This document shows, piece after piece, positions 1 through 9,834 of a stretch of DNA of 64,000 bases (positions are counted from its first letter, which is position 1; each line of letters begins with the position of its first letter). The stretch comes from CAVQBJ01 sp963724405. GTDB taxonomy: Bacteria > Actinomycetota > Thermoleophilia > Solirubrobacterales > Solirubrobacteraceae. Position numbers and translations under genes: made by a program. A model generated the notes under the pieces. It did no database searches and had not been told where the DNA came from. It worked only from the letters and a program-made list of their open reading frames with translations. The DNA lies in assembly GCA_963724405.1 (NCBI GenBank), contig CAVRUQ010000003.1, positions 930,001-994,000 on the forward strand, given 5' to 3'.

Positions 1-50
1 CACTGCGAAGCGTAGTCCGAGCCGCGTCCGGGCGGCGCCGGGCCGCCGGC

Positions 51-2859
51 TTGACGGGCACCTTCGCCGGCAGCGATGATCGCCGGGCAGGCATCGCCAC
101 CATCCTCACCCGACCGGAGCCCGACGCGGGTGGCCGAGGCAGCGCGCGCAACCGATCATCCGTGTCGTCATCGCCCACCCCACCTCGCGCTGCACCGCCC
201 GACGCGCCCGCCACCGTGGCCGCGCTCGTGTTCCTCACCGGCCCGCTCGCCGGAGAGCGGGTCGAGGTGGCCTCCGAGCTGTCGATCGGCCGGGGCCACG
301 CCGACGTGGGCAGCGACGATCCCGAGCTCTCGCGCCGTCACGCGCTCGTGCGTCCGATCCCCGGCGGAATCGAGATCGAGGATCTCGGCTCGACCAACGG
401 GACCTGGGTGGACGGCATCCGCATCGTCGCCCCCACCCCCGTCGGACCCGGCTCGAGCATCCGGCTCGGTCAGTCACGCGCCACCGTCGAGACCGGCGCA
501 CCGGGGCCCGCGCAGGCCGACGGCGCCACGACCATCCGCGCCAGACCCGCTGCGGAAGCCGCCGCACCCACCATCATCCCGGCGCGACGCGAAGCGGCCG
601 AGCCGGCGCCGGCGCCCCCGACCGGAGCGCTCTCGCGACTGACCACCGGGCGGCGGAGCAAGTGGTACGTGCTCGCGACCTGGCTGGTGCTCGCCGTGGT
701 CGTCGGCGGCGTGCTGGGAGGCCAGCTTCCGAAGCTCACGAACGCGCAGACCCAGAGCGATGACGCCCTGCCGAGCGGCGCGCAGTCGGCGCAGGTGGGC
801 CGGCTGCTGCGCGAGCGCTTCCCCGGCGGGCAGCAGTACATCACCCTGCTCGTGTACGAGCGCGCCGGCGGGCTGACGCTCGCCGACCGCGCCCGCATCG
901 CCGCGGACGCCCGGCGGCTGGCCGGGGTGCCACACGACCGCCGCCCTGGAGGTCCCCTTCACGGCCGGGTCCGCGGCGCAGCTCGCCTCGCCCAACGGAC
1001 GGGTCGCCGTGACGGTGATCCCGCTCACGAGCGACAACAGCACCAACCGCGACACGGCGGTCAAGCGCATCCGAACGCTCGTCGGAACCGGCGGCGGCGG
1101 CCTGCAGATCCGCCTCACCGGAGCGGCCGCGATCACGAGCGATTTCAACACGGCCGTGGCCGGCGCGAACGTCGGCCTGCTCGCCGCCACGGTCCTGCTC
1201 GTGCTCGTGCTGCTGATGGCCATCTACCGCTCTCCGATCGCCGCGCTGATCCCGCTCACGGTCGTCGGGATCGCCTACGCCGTCGCCCAGGGACTCGTGT
1301 ACGTGTACGCGCGGCTGACGCACACGACGGTCGACCGCACCGCGCTCACGCTGCTCGCCGTGCTCATGTTCGGCGCCGGCACCGACTACTGCCTGCTGCT
1401 CGTCTCGCGCTACACCGCCGATCTGCGCGAGATCGACGATCCACACGACGCCATGGCCGGCGCGCTCTCGCGCACGCAGCACGCGATCATCGCGAGTGGT
1501 CTGACGGTCGCCGCGGCGATGCTCACGTTCCTGCTGTCGAGCCTGAAGACCGACCACATCCTCGCCCCGGTCAACGCGATCGGCATCCTCACCGTGATGG
1601 TCGCCGGGGTGACGCTCCTGCCCGCGCTGCTCACCGTGGTCGGCCGCCGCGCGTTCTGGCCCAACCGCAGGGTCGTCGCGCGCCACGCCGCGGGCACGCA
1701 GACCGGAGTCCGCGACAGCGCCTCAGCCCTCGGCGAGACGCCGAGCGTCTGGTTTCGCATCGCCACGCGCGTCACCCGCCGGCCCGTGATCGCGCTGCTG
1801 TCCGCGCTGCTCGTGTTCGCGGTCGGCGCCACGGGGCTGATCGGATTCCACGAGAAGATCAGCGTCACGAACGACTTCCGCGTGCAGAACGACTCGACCC
1901 GCGGCCTGACCCTGCTGCGCCTCGGCTTCCCCGAGGGCGCCATCTATCCCGAGACGGTGCTGCTGCACCGCACGAACGGCACCGTGACCGCCTCCGACGC
2001 GGGGCTCGTCCGGGCGCTCGTCGCGCGCGTGCCCGGCGTCGCGAGCGTCTCGGGCCTCACCGCCCGGTCGCGCGACGGAACGCTCGCCACCCTGTCGGTC
2101 ACCTACGCCGGCGACCCGTTCACCGATGCGGCGCTCGCCCGCGCGCAGCGCCTGCGCGACATCGTCGCCCATCCGGCGCCGGGGCTCACCGGCCTCGTCG
2201 GCGAGGGCACGTCGGCGCGCCTGGACTACAAGAACGCGGTCAACCACGACACGCGGATCATCGTCCCGGCCGTGCTGATCGTCATCCTCATCGCGCTGGT
2301 CATCCTCCTGCGCGCGATCGTCGCTCCGCTCTACCTGCTCGTGACGGTCGTGATCTCCTACCTCGGGTCGCTCGGCTTCTCGGTGTTCTTCATCCATGAG
2401 GTCCTCGGGCAGTCGCTCGACCCGTTCTACCCGCTCATCACGTTCGTCTTCCTCGTGGCGCTCGGGGTGGACTACAACATCTTCCTCATGAGCCGTGTCC
2501 GGGAGGAGGCGCTCACCCACGACACCCAGACGGGGCTGCTGCGCGCGCTGGTGGCCACGGGCCCCGTGATCACGAGCGCCGGGCTCATCCTGGCCGGGAC
2601 GTTCGCCGCGCTCGCGACGCTGCCGCTGTGGGTGCTGCTCGAGATCGGCCTCACCGTGGCGCTCGGCGTGCTGCTCGACACCTTCGTCGTGCGGACGATC
2701 GCCGTCCCGGCGCTCGTGCGCCTGGTCGGGGAGCGCAGCTGGTGGCCGTCGAGCGCCCGCGGCGGGGCCACCTCTCCTCTCATCAGCGACACCTACCGCG
2801 CCTCGCTGATCGAACAGTGGCGCGCGCCGGCGCCCGGCGCGCCTGGAGACGCGCCGTGA
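51..2859 (+). CDS. FHA-domain MMPL/RND-family transporter, interrupted by an apparent frameshift
   Basis: Predicted inner-membrane exporter of the MMPL (mycobacterial large membrane protein, RND superfamily) type with an N-terminal FHA phosphothreonine-binding domain. The FHA signature is visible at about residues 56-150 (SIGRGHADV, SRRHALV, DLGSTNGTWVDG), followed by a Pro/Ala-rich linker and a first membrane helix near residues 203-225. The frame used from 51 loses its transporter character at about position 925-936, and the next frame carries the remaining transporter domains to the stop at 2859. Joined, the product is about 935 aa, normal for MMPL. The change lies near a GGGG run, so a one-base sequencing error or a real inactivating mutation are both possible. 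The start is unclear: TTG at 51 has no obvious ribosome site, GTG at 216 begins right at the FHA domain, and the frame is open to the window edge. The substrate is unknown; FHA suggests control by a Ser/Thr kinase (inference). Confidence 0.75.
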
Positions 2860-2998
2860 CGCGGGGGCGCCCGTTCGGAGGGCGGCCGCGGCACTCGCCC
2901 CCGGGGCCGCACGTCGCGCGAGCGCCGTAACGGGACGTCCCCCGTCCGGGGGCTGCGCGGCCGACAAGAGGTCAACTCCCGCGCGAACCGGGCGCGGC

Positions 2999-3421
2999 TC
3001 AGCGCGGCACGTTCTGAAGGCGTACCTGCCCGCGGGCCACGAGCTTGCCGTCCTCGCGGGTCACGTCGCACTCCCACAGCTGCCCGGTGCGGCCCTGATG
3101 GACGGCCCGGGCGACGACGTCGAGACGCCCCTCGCGATGGCTGCGGATGAACTCGGTGTGGTTGCTCAACCCGACCGCGAAGCGGTCCTGGCCGACGACG
3201 GCCTTCGACGCGCCGATCGAGCACGCGCTCTCGATGAGCGTCGCGTACAGCCCGCCATGCACCACTCCCCACGGCGTGTGGTGCTGCCGGCCGGCGTCGA
3301 CGTGACCACGCACCTCCTGACCCGTGCTCGCCTCGATCTCGAACCCGGCGGCGCGGAGGAATTCAGACGCCTTCCCGGGCGACAGATCCGGCGATTGGGT
3401 CAAGGTGTCATCAGGTTCCAC
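2999..3421 (-). CDS. PaaI-family hotdog-fold thioesterase
   Basis: Small (140 aa) hotdog-fold acyl-CoA thioesterase of the PaaI/YdiI group. The core motif GVVHGGLYATLIESA is the conserved HGG helix of the family, with Glu in the position often held by Asp. The next strands (GLSNHTEFIRSHREG and LWECDVTREDGKLVARGQVRLQ) match the usual C-terminal half. I chose GTG at 3421 because AGGAG lies 9 bases upstream; TTG at 3403 is an alternative. It follows the flavin reductase gene on the same strand by about 90 bases and may be co-transcribed with it. The physiological acyl-CoA is not predictable; PaaI enzymes often hydrolyse aromatic acyl-CoAs. Confidence 0.8.
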   Translation of the reverse strand: MEPDDTLTQSPDLSPGKASEFLRAAGFEIEASTGQEVRGHVDAGRQHHTPWGVVHGGLYATLIESACSIGASKAVVGQDRFAVGLSNHTEFIRSHREGRLDVVARAVHQGRTGQLWECDVTREDGKLVARGQVRLQNVPR

Positions 3422-3512
3422 GTCGACCGTCTCCTGCGGACTTCCGAAGCGGCTGATCGGCGACAGGATATCGTCGCCGCCGCCGCCGGCCGCCGGTTCG
3501 CCCGTGCCCGCG

Positions 3513-4256
3513 TCAACTCGGACCGAAGCGCTCGGTCCGGATGCGCTCCGGCGCGTGCCCGAGCTCGACCAGGGTGTTCGCGGCCGTCTCGACGAAGCCG
3601 TTCGGGCCGCAGATGTAGACGAGCGGCCGCTGATCGGCGGCAAACGCCGCCGACTCGAGCAGGGCGGCGTCGACGCGTCCGCGGCTCCCCGCCCAGTCCG
3701 TCGGCCAGCGGCGGGTGAGCGTCAGCCGAACGTCGACGCCGTCGGACGCGCCGAGGGCCTCGAGCTCCTGACGATAGATCACCTCGTCGAGCCCGCGCAC
3801 GGAGTACAGCAGGCGCGTCGGCGCGGTGCTCGAGCTCGCAGCGCGGTGCCGGAGCATCGCGCGCAACGGCACGACGCCCGAGCCGCCGGCGAGCAGCTGC
3901 AGCGGCCCGCCGAGCGAGTCCTCCCACACGAAGTACCCGCCGATCGGACCGCGCAGCTCGAGCTCGTCGCCCGGGCGCAGGACGTCGACCAGGTAGGGCG
4001 ACACCTCGGCGTCGTCGAGGCGCTCGACGGTGAGCGTCACGTGCTCGTCCTCGGGGGCCGAGGCGATCGAATAGCTGCGCTGCACCTGGTAGCCGTCCTC
4101 GGCGGTGAGCCGCACGTCGACGTGCTGCCCGGCGAGCGCGCCCGGCCAGCTTGCGCAGTCGAGCGAGATGCTCCGCACCCGCGCCGTCTCCGGCCGGGTC
4201 TCGACGACCGTCGCGACGTGCCAGCTCAGTCCCCCTGGTAGCGCTGCTCTTTCCAC
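3513..4256 (-). CDS. FAD/NAD(P)-binding ferredoxin-reductase-like oxidoreductase
   Basis: Flavin reductase of the ferredoxin-NADP reductase fold, without a ferredoxin domain (about 240 aa). The FAD-binding strand motif RSYSIASAP, the nucleotide-binding loop GGSGVVPLRAM and the C-terminal CGPNGFVE are all visible and correctly spaced. It directly follows a sulfite-oxidase-like molybdopterin protein and overlaps its 3' end, so the two are probably translationally coupled and this protein is the likely electron partner (inference). The start is ambiguous: GTG at 4256 lies behind a GGGGGG run, whereas a CTG at 4229 would overlap the upstream TGA and give the N-terminus usual for the family (SWHVATVVETRPET). 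Function as a reductase is secure; the partner is inferred. Confidence 0.85.
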   Translation of the reverse strand: MERAALPGGLSWHVATVVETRPETARVRSISLDCASWPGALAGQHVDVRLTAEDGYQVQRSYSIASAPEDEHVTLTVERLDDAEVSPYLVDVLRPGDELELRGPIGGYFVWEDSLGGPLQLLAGGSGVVPLRAMLRHRAASSSTAPTRLLYSVRGLDEVIYRQELEALGASDGVDVRLTLTRRWPTDWAGSRGRVDAALLESAAFAADQRPLVYICGPNGFVETAANTLVELGHAPERIRTERFGPS

Positions 4257-4828
4257 GGGTCCCCCCGATCGTGGTACCCGTAGTTCTCCCAGAACCCGGG
4301 ACGGTCGGCCTCGGTGATCTCCAGTCCGCGCACCCACTTCGCGCTCTTCCAGAAGTAGAGGTGGGGCACGAGCAGGCGCGCCGGCCCGCCGTGCTCGGGC
4401 TCGAGCGGCTGGCCGTCGTAGGTGTAGGCCACCCAGGCCCGACCGCCGGTGACGTCGGCGATCGGGAGATTCGTCGTGTAGCCGCCGTCGCAGAAGGCGC
4501 TGATGTAGAGCCCTCGCAGCTCGAGTCCGTCGAGCAGCGTGTCGACCGAGACGCCGGTCCACACCGTGTCGAGCTTGGACCACTTCGTGACGCAGTGGAT
4601 GTCGCGGGTCACCGTCTCGCTCGCCAGCGCCTGGAACTCGTCCCAGTTCCAGGATCGCGGCTCGTCGACCGCGCCGCGAACGGCGAAGCTCCAGGCCTGC
4701 AGGCTCGTGTGCGGGGTCGGCCCGGCCGAGAGCACCGGGAAGTCGTGCGTGACGTACTGCCCGGGCGGCACGCGCGTCGGGTCGACCGGCGGGCGACGAC
4801 CGAGGAACCCCCTCGAGAGAGGCGCCAT
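4226..4828 (-). CDS. sulfite-oxidase-like molybdopterin-dependent oxidoreductase
   Basis: A 200-aa cytoplasmic protein of the sulfite oxidase/YedY molybdopterin-binding domain family. The Mo-ligating cysteine is Cys79 in DIHCVTKWSK, and further cofactor-pocket motifs follow (FCDGGYTTNLPI, GGPARLLVPHLYFWKSAKWV). There is no signal peptide and no C-terminal dimerisation domain, so it is a single-domain member and not a full sulfite oxidase. ATG at 4828 overlaps the dps stop (TGATG), and its own 3' end overlaps the flavin reductase gene. This order suggests a redox module in which the reductase feeds or drains electrons at the Mo centre. Members of this compact subfamily are rarely characterised and the substrate is unknown. 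Confidence 0.88.
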   Translation of the reverse strand: MAPLSRGFLGRRPPVDPTRVPPGQYVTHDFPVLSAGPTPHTSLQAWSFAVRGAVDEPRSWNWDEFQALASETVTRDIHCVTKWSKLDTVWTGVSVDTLLDGLELRGLYISAFCDGGYTTNLPIADVTGGRAWVAYTYDGQPLEPEHGGPARLLVPHLYFWKSAKWVRGLEITEADRPGFWENYGYHDRGDPWKEQRYQGD

Positions 4829-5325
4829 CAGCCGGGCCTGACCGCGCTGTCCTGCGAGCGAATCATCCACAGTTGCTTCTCGAGCGCCCGCACCACGTCG
4901 GTGAGCACGTCCTGGCTGGCCCCGTCGATCTCGCCGAGGCGATCCATGCGCTCGCGCGCCTGCTCGGAGACGGCGGCCACCCGGCGGGTGAGTTCGCGGA
5001 GGACCACGTGATCCTCGATCGGGCCGACCTCGACCTTGCCGAACTCGTTCGCCCGCGCGATCTCGTCGGCCTGGCCGTCGACGAAGAAGCCGAGCGCAAC
5101 GGCCCGCTCGGCGACGGTGTCGGCCAGCTCGCGCCACTCGTCGACGAGCTCGTCGAGCTGCAGGTGCAGCGATCGGAACTCCGGCCCGACGACCGTCCAG
5201 TGCAACTGCTTGCCGACCAGCTGCAGGTCGAGCAGCTCGGCGAGCGTCGCCTGCAGCTCGCGGCCGGCCTCGGCGCGCAGATGCGAGGCGAGCGGGATGT
5301 GGGTGGTCGTGGCGACTGTGTTCAC
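4828..5325 (-). CDS. dps: Dps-family DNA-binding ferritin-like protein
   Basis: A 165-aa ferritin-like protein that in this family forms 12-mers, oxidises Fe(II) with peroxide and shields DNA. The inter-subunit ferroxidase signature is present: KQLHWTVVGPEF followed by HLQLDELVDEW (His42, His54, Asp58 region). Length and start agree with the family. It is the first gene of a coupled set with the molybdoenzyme and the flavin reductase: its TGA overlaps the ATG of the next gene. That links the set to oxidative stress or redox balance (inference). No clear operator was recognised upstream. Confidence 0.93.
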   Translation of the reverse strand: MNTVATTTHIPLASHLRAEAGRELQATLAELLDLQLVGKQLHWTVVGPEFRSLHLQLDELVDEWRELADTVAERAVALGFFVDGQADEIARANEFGKVEVGPIEDHVVLRELTRRVAAVSEQARERMDRLGEIDGASQDVLTDVVRALEKQLWMIRSQDSAVRPG

Positions 5326-5400
5326 GTGTCCTCCTCGGAGCTGCGGATTGTCGTGGGTGAACGTCCTTGATTGCCTTGTCGTGACGGCCCGGCCGAGCGC

Positions 5401-5757
5401 TCAATGCAGATAGAGCTGCCAGTCCTGGGGCACGCGCCCGGCCGGTCCGGGCACGGGCTGGTCCTGCGGGTGGTACTCGGGCGGAGCGAGCGGTGGGCCG
5501 TCGTAGAACTGCTCGGTCTGGTAACTCCAGTACCAGTCCTCTCCGGGCTCGTAGCTCTTGGCGAGCGGGTGCCCGGCTGCGGCCGCGTGGTGGCTGGCGT
5601 GCTGCGAGGGCGAGGAGTCGCAGCAGCCGATGTGGCCGCAGTGCGCGCACCGGCGCAGGTGGAGCCACCAACCGTCGGGGCTCGCGAGGCATTCAACGCA
5701 TCCGGAGCCACTCGGGGGCACCGTCGGATCGATGTCGACTTCCGTTGGCATCACCAT
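5401..5757 (-). CDS. UBP-type zinc-finger domain protein
   Basis: A 118-aa protein dominated by a UBP-type zinc finger: GCVECLASPDGWWLHLRRC, CAHCGHIGCCD and HHAAAAGHPLAKSYEPGEDW supply the Cys/His ligands in family order. The C-terminus (WYWSYQTEQFYDGPPL) is typical of the bacterial stand-alone form. The bacterial role is unknown; eukaryotic homologues bind the ubiquitin C-terminus, which has no counterpart here. I chose ATG at 5757 because AGAGG precedes it by about 7 bases and the conserved part starts soon after; a second ATG lies two codons further in. It precedes dps on the same strand by about 75 bases and is probably in the same transcript. Confidence 0.85.
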   Translation of the reverse strand: MVMPTEVDIDPTVPPSGSGCVECLASPDGWWLHLRRCAHCGHIGCCDSSPSQHASHHAAAAGHPLAKSYEPGEDWYWSYQTEQFYDGPPLAPPEYHPQDQPVPGPAGRVPQDWQLYLH

Positions 5758-5888
5758 GAGAGTCCTCTCTGCCGCCGTTCCGGTTCGCCGCGCTGGGCGC
5801 CGCGTACCGCCGCCGAGAGGGAGAATAGGCCGCTTGTCCAGTGCGGCGAGCAGCCTGGCCGCGCGCGGCGCCTGCGCCGCGCCGGGGG

Positions 5889-8162
5889 TCAACCGCCGGG
5901 GGCGCGGCGGAGCGGAACGACGTTGCCGCGCTGCGGGAGATCGGCGAGCTCCCGCCGGAGCAGATCGGTCATCTGGGACGCCGTGATCGGGCGGGAGAGC
6001 AGGAAGCCCTGCGCCACTTCGCAGCGGAGCGCGTCAAGCCGCTCCAACGCCCGCTCGGTCTCGACGCCCTCCGCGATCACCTGCAGGCCGAGCGCGCGGG
6101 CCATCGCGATGATGGCCGCGACGATCGGCTCGCGGTCGGGGTCGTCACCGAGGCGATCGATGAAGCTGCGGTCGATCTTGAGCACGTCGAGCGGGAAGTC
6201 CTTCAGCCGGCTCAGGGAGGAATACCCGGTCCCGAAGTCGTCGAGCACGATGTGCACGCCGAGGCGCCGCAGCTCGGCGAGCACCGACACGGGAGTCTCG
6301 GCCTGCTCCATGAGCATGCTCTCGGTCACCTCGAGGGAGAAGCGATCGGCGGGCAGGCCCGCCCGCTCGAGCGCCGCGGCGACCGTCTTCTCGAACCCGG
6401 GGGTCAGCAGCTGGCGGCCGGAGACGTTGATGGCGAGGCCGAGCCGGTCGGCGCCCGCGAGCTTGGCCTGCCACTCGGCCAGCTGCATCGCCGCCCCGTT
6501 GAGCACCCACTCGCCGAGCCCCACGATCAGCCCGGTCTCCTCGGCCACGGGAATGAACTCGTTCGGGGGCACGAGTCCGTGCTCGGGCCGCGCCCAGCGC
6601 ACGAGCGCCTCCATGCCGATGAGCCGGCGATCGGCGATCTCGTACAGCGGCTGGTAGTGGATTCGCAGCTCCCCGCGCTCGACGGCGACCTGCAGCTCGG
6701 TCTCCGCGCGCAAGCGGGCGACGGCGCGAACGCGCATGACCGGCGAGAAGACCTCGCAGCGACCGCGCCCGTTCTCCTTCGCGCGGTACATGGCCGTGTC
6801 GGCGTCGCGGAGCAGGACCTCGGGCGTGGAGCGGCCGTCGTCGACGACGATCCCGATGCTCGATCGCACGACGTGCTGGCGCCCGCCGATCACGAACGGC
6901 GACTCCAGCGCGCGCTCCACCCGCACCGCGAGCTCCATCGCGTGCTCCTCGCCGAGGACGCCGTCGCAGACGAGGACGAACTCGTCGCCCCCGAGGCGGG
7001 CGACCGTGTCGCAGTCGCGAGCCGCGGCGAGCAGTCGCGGGGTGAGCGCCCGCAGCAGCTCGTCGCCGCCGCTGTGGCCCAGGCTGTCGTTGATCACCTT
7101 GAAGTTGTCGAGGTCGAGCATCAGCACGGCGACCCCGGCCCGAGCACCGCGCGCGCGGGCCAGCGCCAGCTCGAGTCGATCGATGAGCAGGCGACGGTTG
7201 GGCAGATCGGTGAGCGGGTCGTGCAGCGCGGCGTGCTCGTTCGCCGCCCCCACCTCGTGGCGCTCGATCGCCTCCCACAGCACGTTCGCCACCGCCTGGA
7301 GGAAGTCGGCGTCGTCGATGGTGAACCGCCGGGGCGTGCGGGTGAGCGCGTTCAGCGTCCCGAACGGACGCTCGACGGGGCCGATGACCACCGTCATCAG
7401 ACTCTTGACCCCCTGCTTGACGAGGAAGCTCCGGAGCGGCGTGTCGGGCTGAAGGTCGTCGATGATCCGTGCCCCCGAGGCGAGCTCGAGGGCGGACTGG
7501 CGCATCTGGTCGGTGAACGGGATGACGGTTCGGCGTACGACGTCCGGGGACCATCCGACGCCGGCGAGCAACGAGATGACGTCGCTGTCCTCGGCGTAGC
7601 CGATGACGCTGACGCGGTCGACGCCGAGCCGCTCGGCCACGACGGTGACGGCCTCGTCCATCAGACGCGACGCGGCGACGCCCTCGAGCGCGCGGCGGCC
7701 GAGTGCGGCCACCGCCGACTGCCGGGCCAAACCGGCTTGCAGCGCCGTCTCCGTCCGCCGGCGGTCGGTGATGTCGACGGCGATGGCCAGGCCACCGACC
7801 GGGGCGTCGTCGGCATCGAGGACGGGCGCGGTGTGCAGCCACGCCGTCCGATCGCCGAATCGCACGTCGAACTGGCCGCTCACGCCGCGCAGCGCATCGC
7901 CGACCGGTCCGCGCAGGTCCGCAAACTCGGCCGGGAACACCTCCGCGATCTGGTGACCCTCGACGTCGCGTTGCGGATCGAGACCGAGAGAGCGAAGCCC
8001 AGCCCCCTCGGCGAACACGAAGCGCAGGTCGGCGTCGAAGACGAAGAACGACGTCCCGGGAAGGTCGCGCAGGAGCGCGCGGTGCAACCCGGCCGATCCG
8101 TCCGCGAGGATGCGCTGCAGCGCGGCGAGATCCGGCACGTCGCTCCGCGGCGCAGCCTCCAT
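5889..8162 (-). CDS. PAS-GAF-GGDEF-EAL cyclic-di-GMP signalling protein
   Basis: A 757-aa soluble regulator. The N-terminus carries a PAS-like sensor (about residues 25-140: FFVFDADLRFVFAEG, ending AIAVDITDRRR) and a GAF-like domain (about 150-310). A diguanylate cyclase domain has an intact RLGGDEFV motif near residue 392, and a phosphodiesterase domain has intact EAL (GMEALVRW, near 517), ESMLMEQ and DDFGTGYSS (near 643). Both halves therefore look catalytically competent, and net activity cannot be decided from sequence. No membrane helix is seen, so the input is probably cytoplasmic. It lies alone between the zinc-finger gene and the GH79-like gene. Confidence 0.93.
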   Translation of the reverse strand: MEAAPRSDVPDLAALQRILADGSAGLHRALLRDLPGTSFFVFDADLRFVFAEGAGLRSLGLDPQRDVEGHQIAEVFPAEFADLRGPVGDALRGVSGQFDVRFGDRTAWLHTAPVLDADDAPVGGLAIAVDITDRRRTETALQAGLARQSAVAALGRRALEGVAASRLMDEAVTVVAERLGVDRVSVIGYAEDSDVISLLAGVGWSPDVVRRTVIPFTDQMRQSALELASGARIIDDLQPDTPLRSFLVKQGVKSLMTVVIGPVERPFGTLNALTRTPRRFTIDDADFLQAVANVLWEAIERHEVGAANEHAALHDPLTDLPNRRLLIDRLELALARARGARAGVAVLMLDLDNFKVINDSLGHSGGDELLRALTPRLLAAARDCDTVARLGGDEFVLVCDGVLGEEHAMELAVRVERALESPFVIGGRQHVVRSSIGIVVDDGRSTPEVLLRDADTAMYRAKENGRGRCEVFSPVMRVRAVARLRAETELQVAVERGELRIHYQPLYEIADRRLIGMEALVRWARPEHGLVPPNEFIPVAEETGLIVGLGEWVLNGAAMQLAEWQAKLAGADRLGLAINVSGRQLLTPGFEKTVAAALERAGLPADRFSLEVTESMLMEQAETPVSVLAELRRLGVHIVLDDFGTGYSSLSRLKDFPLDVLKIDRSFIDRLGDDPDREPIVAAIIAMARALGLQVIAEGVETERALERLDALRCEVAQGFLLSRPITASQMTDLLRRELADLPQRGNVVPLRRAPGG

Positions 8163-8213
8163 CCCTTCAGTGTCGGCCGGCGGAGCGCATCGCTTGAACC
8201 GGCGCGCCTCGGC

Positions 8214-9779
8214 TCAGCGCGACCCCGGGCCGACGCGCAGGGCGACAAGCGCCGCGCTCTCGGGCGCGAGCGGCACGGCCAGGACCCGGGCGCCCGCCGG
8301 CGGCGCCAACCGCGTCGGAGCGCCGCTGAACGTCCCGCCGGCGGCCACCGAGCGTCCCGCCAGGCGGACGCCGTCGCGAGCGGACAGGCTCGGCGCGGTC
8401 AGCCGCCACTCCGTCGCGCCCGCGAAGCGAGCCGGCAGCGGCAGACGCAGCTGCGCCGGACCGAGGCCGGCGTTGACGGCGAGCACGTCGATCCCACCGT
8501 CGGGACGAAGGAACGCCCGCACGCTGCCGTCGAGCCCCGCCGGAGCGAGCCCGCCGCGCAGCGCGCGGTCGCCGATGAGGTGCGCGGCGAGGAGCAGCGC
8601 GTAGAACTCCGGCCGGGCGCTCAGCGTCCCGGCGGCGGCCGCCGCCGGCGAGACGAAGGCGAGCGGCGCGTACCCCGACGGGTTCGTCGGCAGACCGTGG
8701 AGGTTGACGCCGCGGACGTCGCTGGCCATCGCCCGCGAGAGGTAGTCGGCGGCCCAGAGCGCCGAGGCGAAGGTGTCGCTGACGCCGGGCTGGCCGCCGC
8801 AGGCCACGTTGTTCGTCTCGTCCAGGCGCAGCGGTGTCCCGGTGCGGCGCTGCACGCGATCGGCGAGCGTCAGCATCTGCGTCTCGGCCTGGCGCACGCC
8901 GGCGCCGAGCAGGTCGGAGATCGACGGCATGTAGGAGCCGCACCGCCCGAGCGGGTAGTAGTGCGCGGTGAGCAGCGCGGGGCGCTCCCAGGTCGCCTCC
9001 CGCTGCACCCAGCCGAGGCTCCCGGAGAGACTCACGGCGTCGGGCCCGGCGAGCGCCACCGCGGGCGCGGCCCGCATGATCGCCGCTCGGTAGACGTCGA
9101 CCTGCACGCGGTAGGCGCGCGAGTTCCAGGTCGCGCCCCGAAGCCGGTGGGCGATGAAATGCTCCGGCTCGTTTCCGATCTCCACGGCGAGCAGCCGTGC
9201 CCCGAGTGCGGCGCGCGCGGCGCGGACCTCGTCGGCCGCCGCCGCCGGGTCGTAGTGCCCGAGGTTGACGGTGAGCAGCACCCCCCACCCGGTCGCAGCC
9301 GCCAGCCGGGCGAGAGCGGCGAGATCGGCGGGCGTCACCGTGGCCGTGGCCCAGGCGGGGCGGGCGCCGAGCGTCGGGGTCCAGGCCGCGAACGAGTCCG
9401 CGCTCGAGCCGCCGATGCGCAGCACGCCCGGACCGAGCGAGCGCAGGAGCGCGACGAGGTTGCCGCGCTCGGTGGCACCGGCGAGGAGACCGAGATCGGC
9501 GGCCTCGAAGGACAGGCCGAGGAACTGGCGGCCGATCGGCGGCCCCGGGTCGCCGAGGCCCGGCGCGGCCGGCCCGCGCGCGAACGCGACCGCCGGCGCC
9601 GTCGGCGCGCGACCACTCGCGGCGGGGCTCGGAGCGCCGCCGCCTCCGCAGCCCGCGATGGTCACGGCGCCGAGCGACGCCAGGAGCACCGCCCTCAGCG
9701 CGCGCCGTCGGCCCCTGCCGCGACGCAGGGAACGCCGATCGCGCGAGCGACGGCGCCGGTGTTCGGGGGAGCTCCTCAC
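8214..9779 (-). CDS. secreted GH79-like glycoside hydrolase lipoprotein
   Basis: Predicted exported glycosidase of the GH79 (heparanase/beta-glucuronidase) clan. From GTG at 9779 the N-terminus has an Arg-rich stretch, a hydrophobic segment and a lipobox TIAGC (Cys44), so it is probably a lipoprotein. The TIM-barrel part contains the acid/base motif EIGNEPE near residue 200 and the nucleophile motif RLDETNN near residue 320. A C-terminal beta-sandwich (about 400-521) fits the GH79 C-terminal domain. The start is uncertain: no strong ribosome site precedes 9779, and the frame remains open to 9935 inside the next gene. It is followed by no partner, but the gene upstream is a secreted endopeptidase, so both may act on polymers outside the cell. 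The exact sugar specificity is unknown. Confidence 0.8.
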   Translation of the reverse strand: MRSSPEHRRRRSRDRRSLRRGRGRRRALRAVLLASLGAVTIAGCGGGGAPSPAASGRAPTAPAVAFARGPAAPGLGDPGPPIGRQFLGLSFEAADLGLLAGATERGNLVALLRSLGPGVLRIGGSSADSFAAWTPTLGARPAWATATVTPADLAALARLAAATGWGVLLTVNLGHYDPAAAADEVRAARAALGARLLAVEIGNEPEHFIAHRLRGATWNSRAYRVQVDVYRAAIMRAAPAVALAGPDAVSLSGSLGWVQREATWERPALLTAHYYPLGRCGSYMPSISDLLGAGVRQAETQMLTLADRVQRRTGTPLRLDETNNVACGGQPGVSDTFASALWAADYLSRAMASDVRGVNLHGLPTNPSGYAPLAFVSPAAAAAGTLSARPEFYALLLAAHLIGDRALRGGLAPAGLDGSVRAFLRPDGGIDVLAVNAGLGPAQLRLPLPARFAGATEWRLTAPSLSARDGVRLAGRSVAAGGTFSGAPTRLAPPAGARVLAVPLAPESAALVALRVGPGSR

Positions 9780-9834
9780 CGACGACGATGATGCCAGCGC
9801 GGCGCCGGCGACGAACGACGGTCTGCGGCCGGCG

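Noticed and set aside
5841..9791. A 1316-codon open frame on the plus strand opposite the GGDEF-EAL and GH79-like genes
   Set aside because: It has Arg/Gly/Ala/His-rich composition and no domain; it is the antisense shadow of well-supported minus-strand genes, caused by high GC content.
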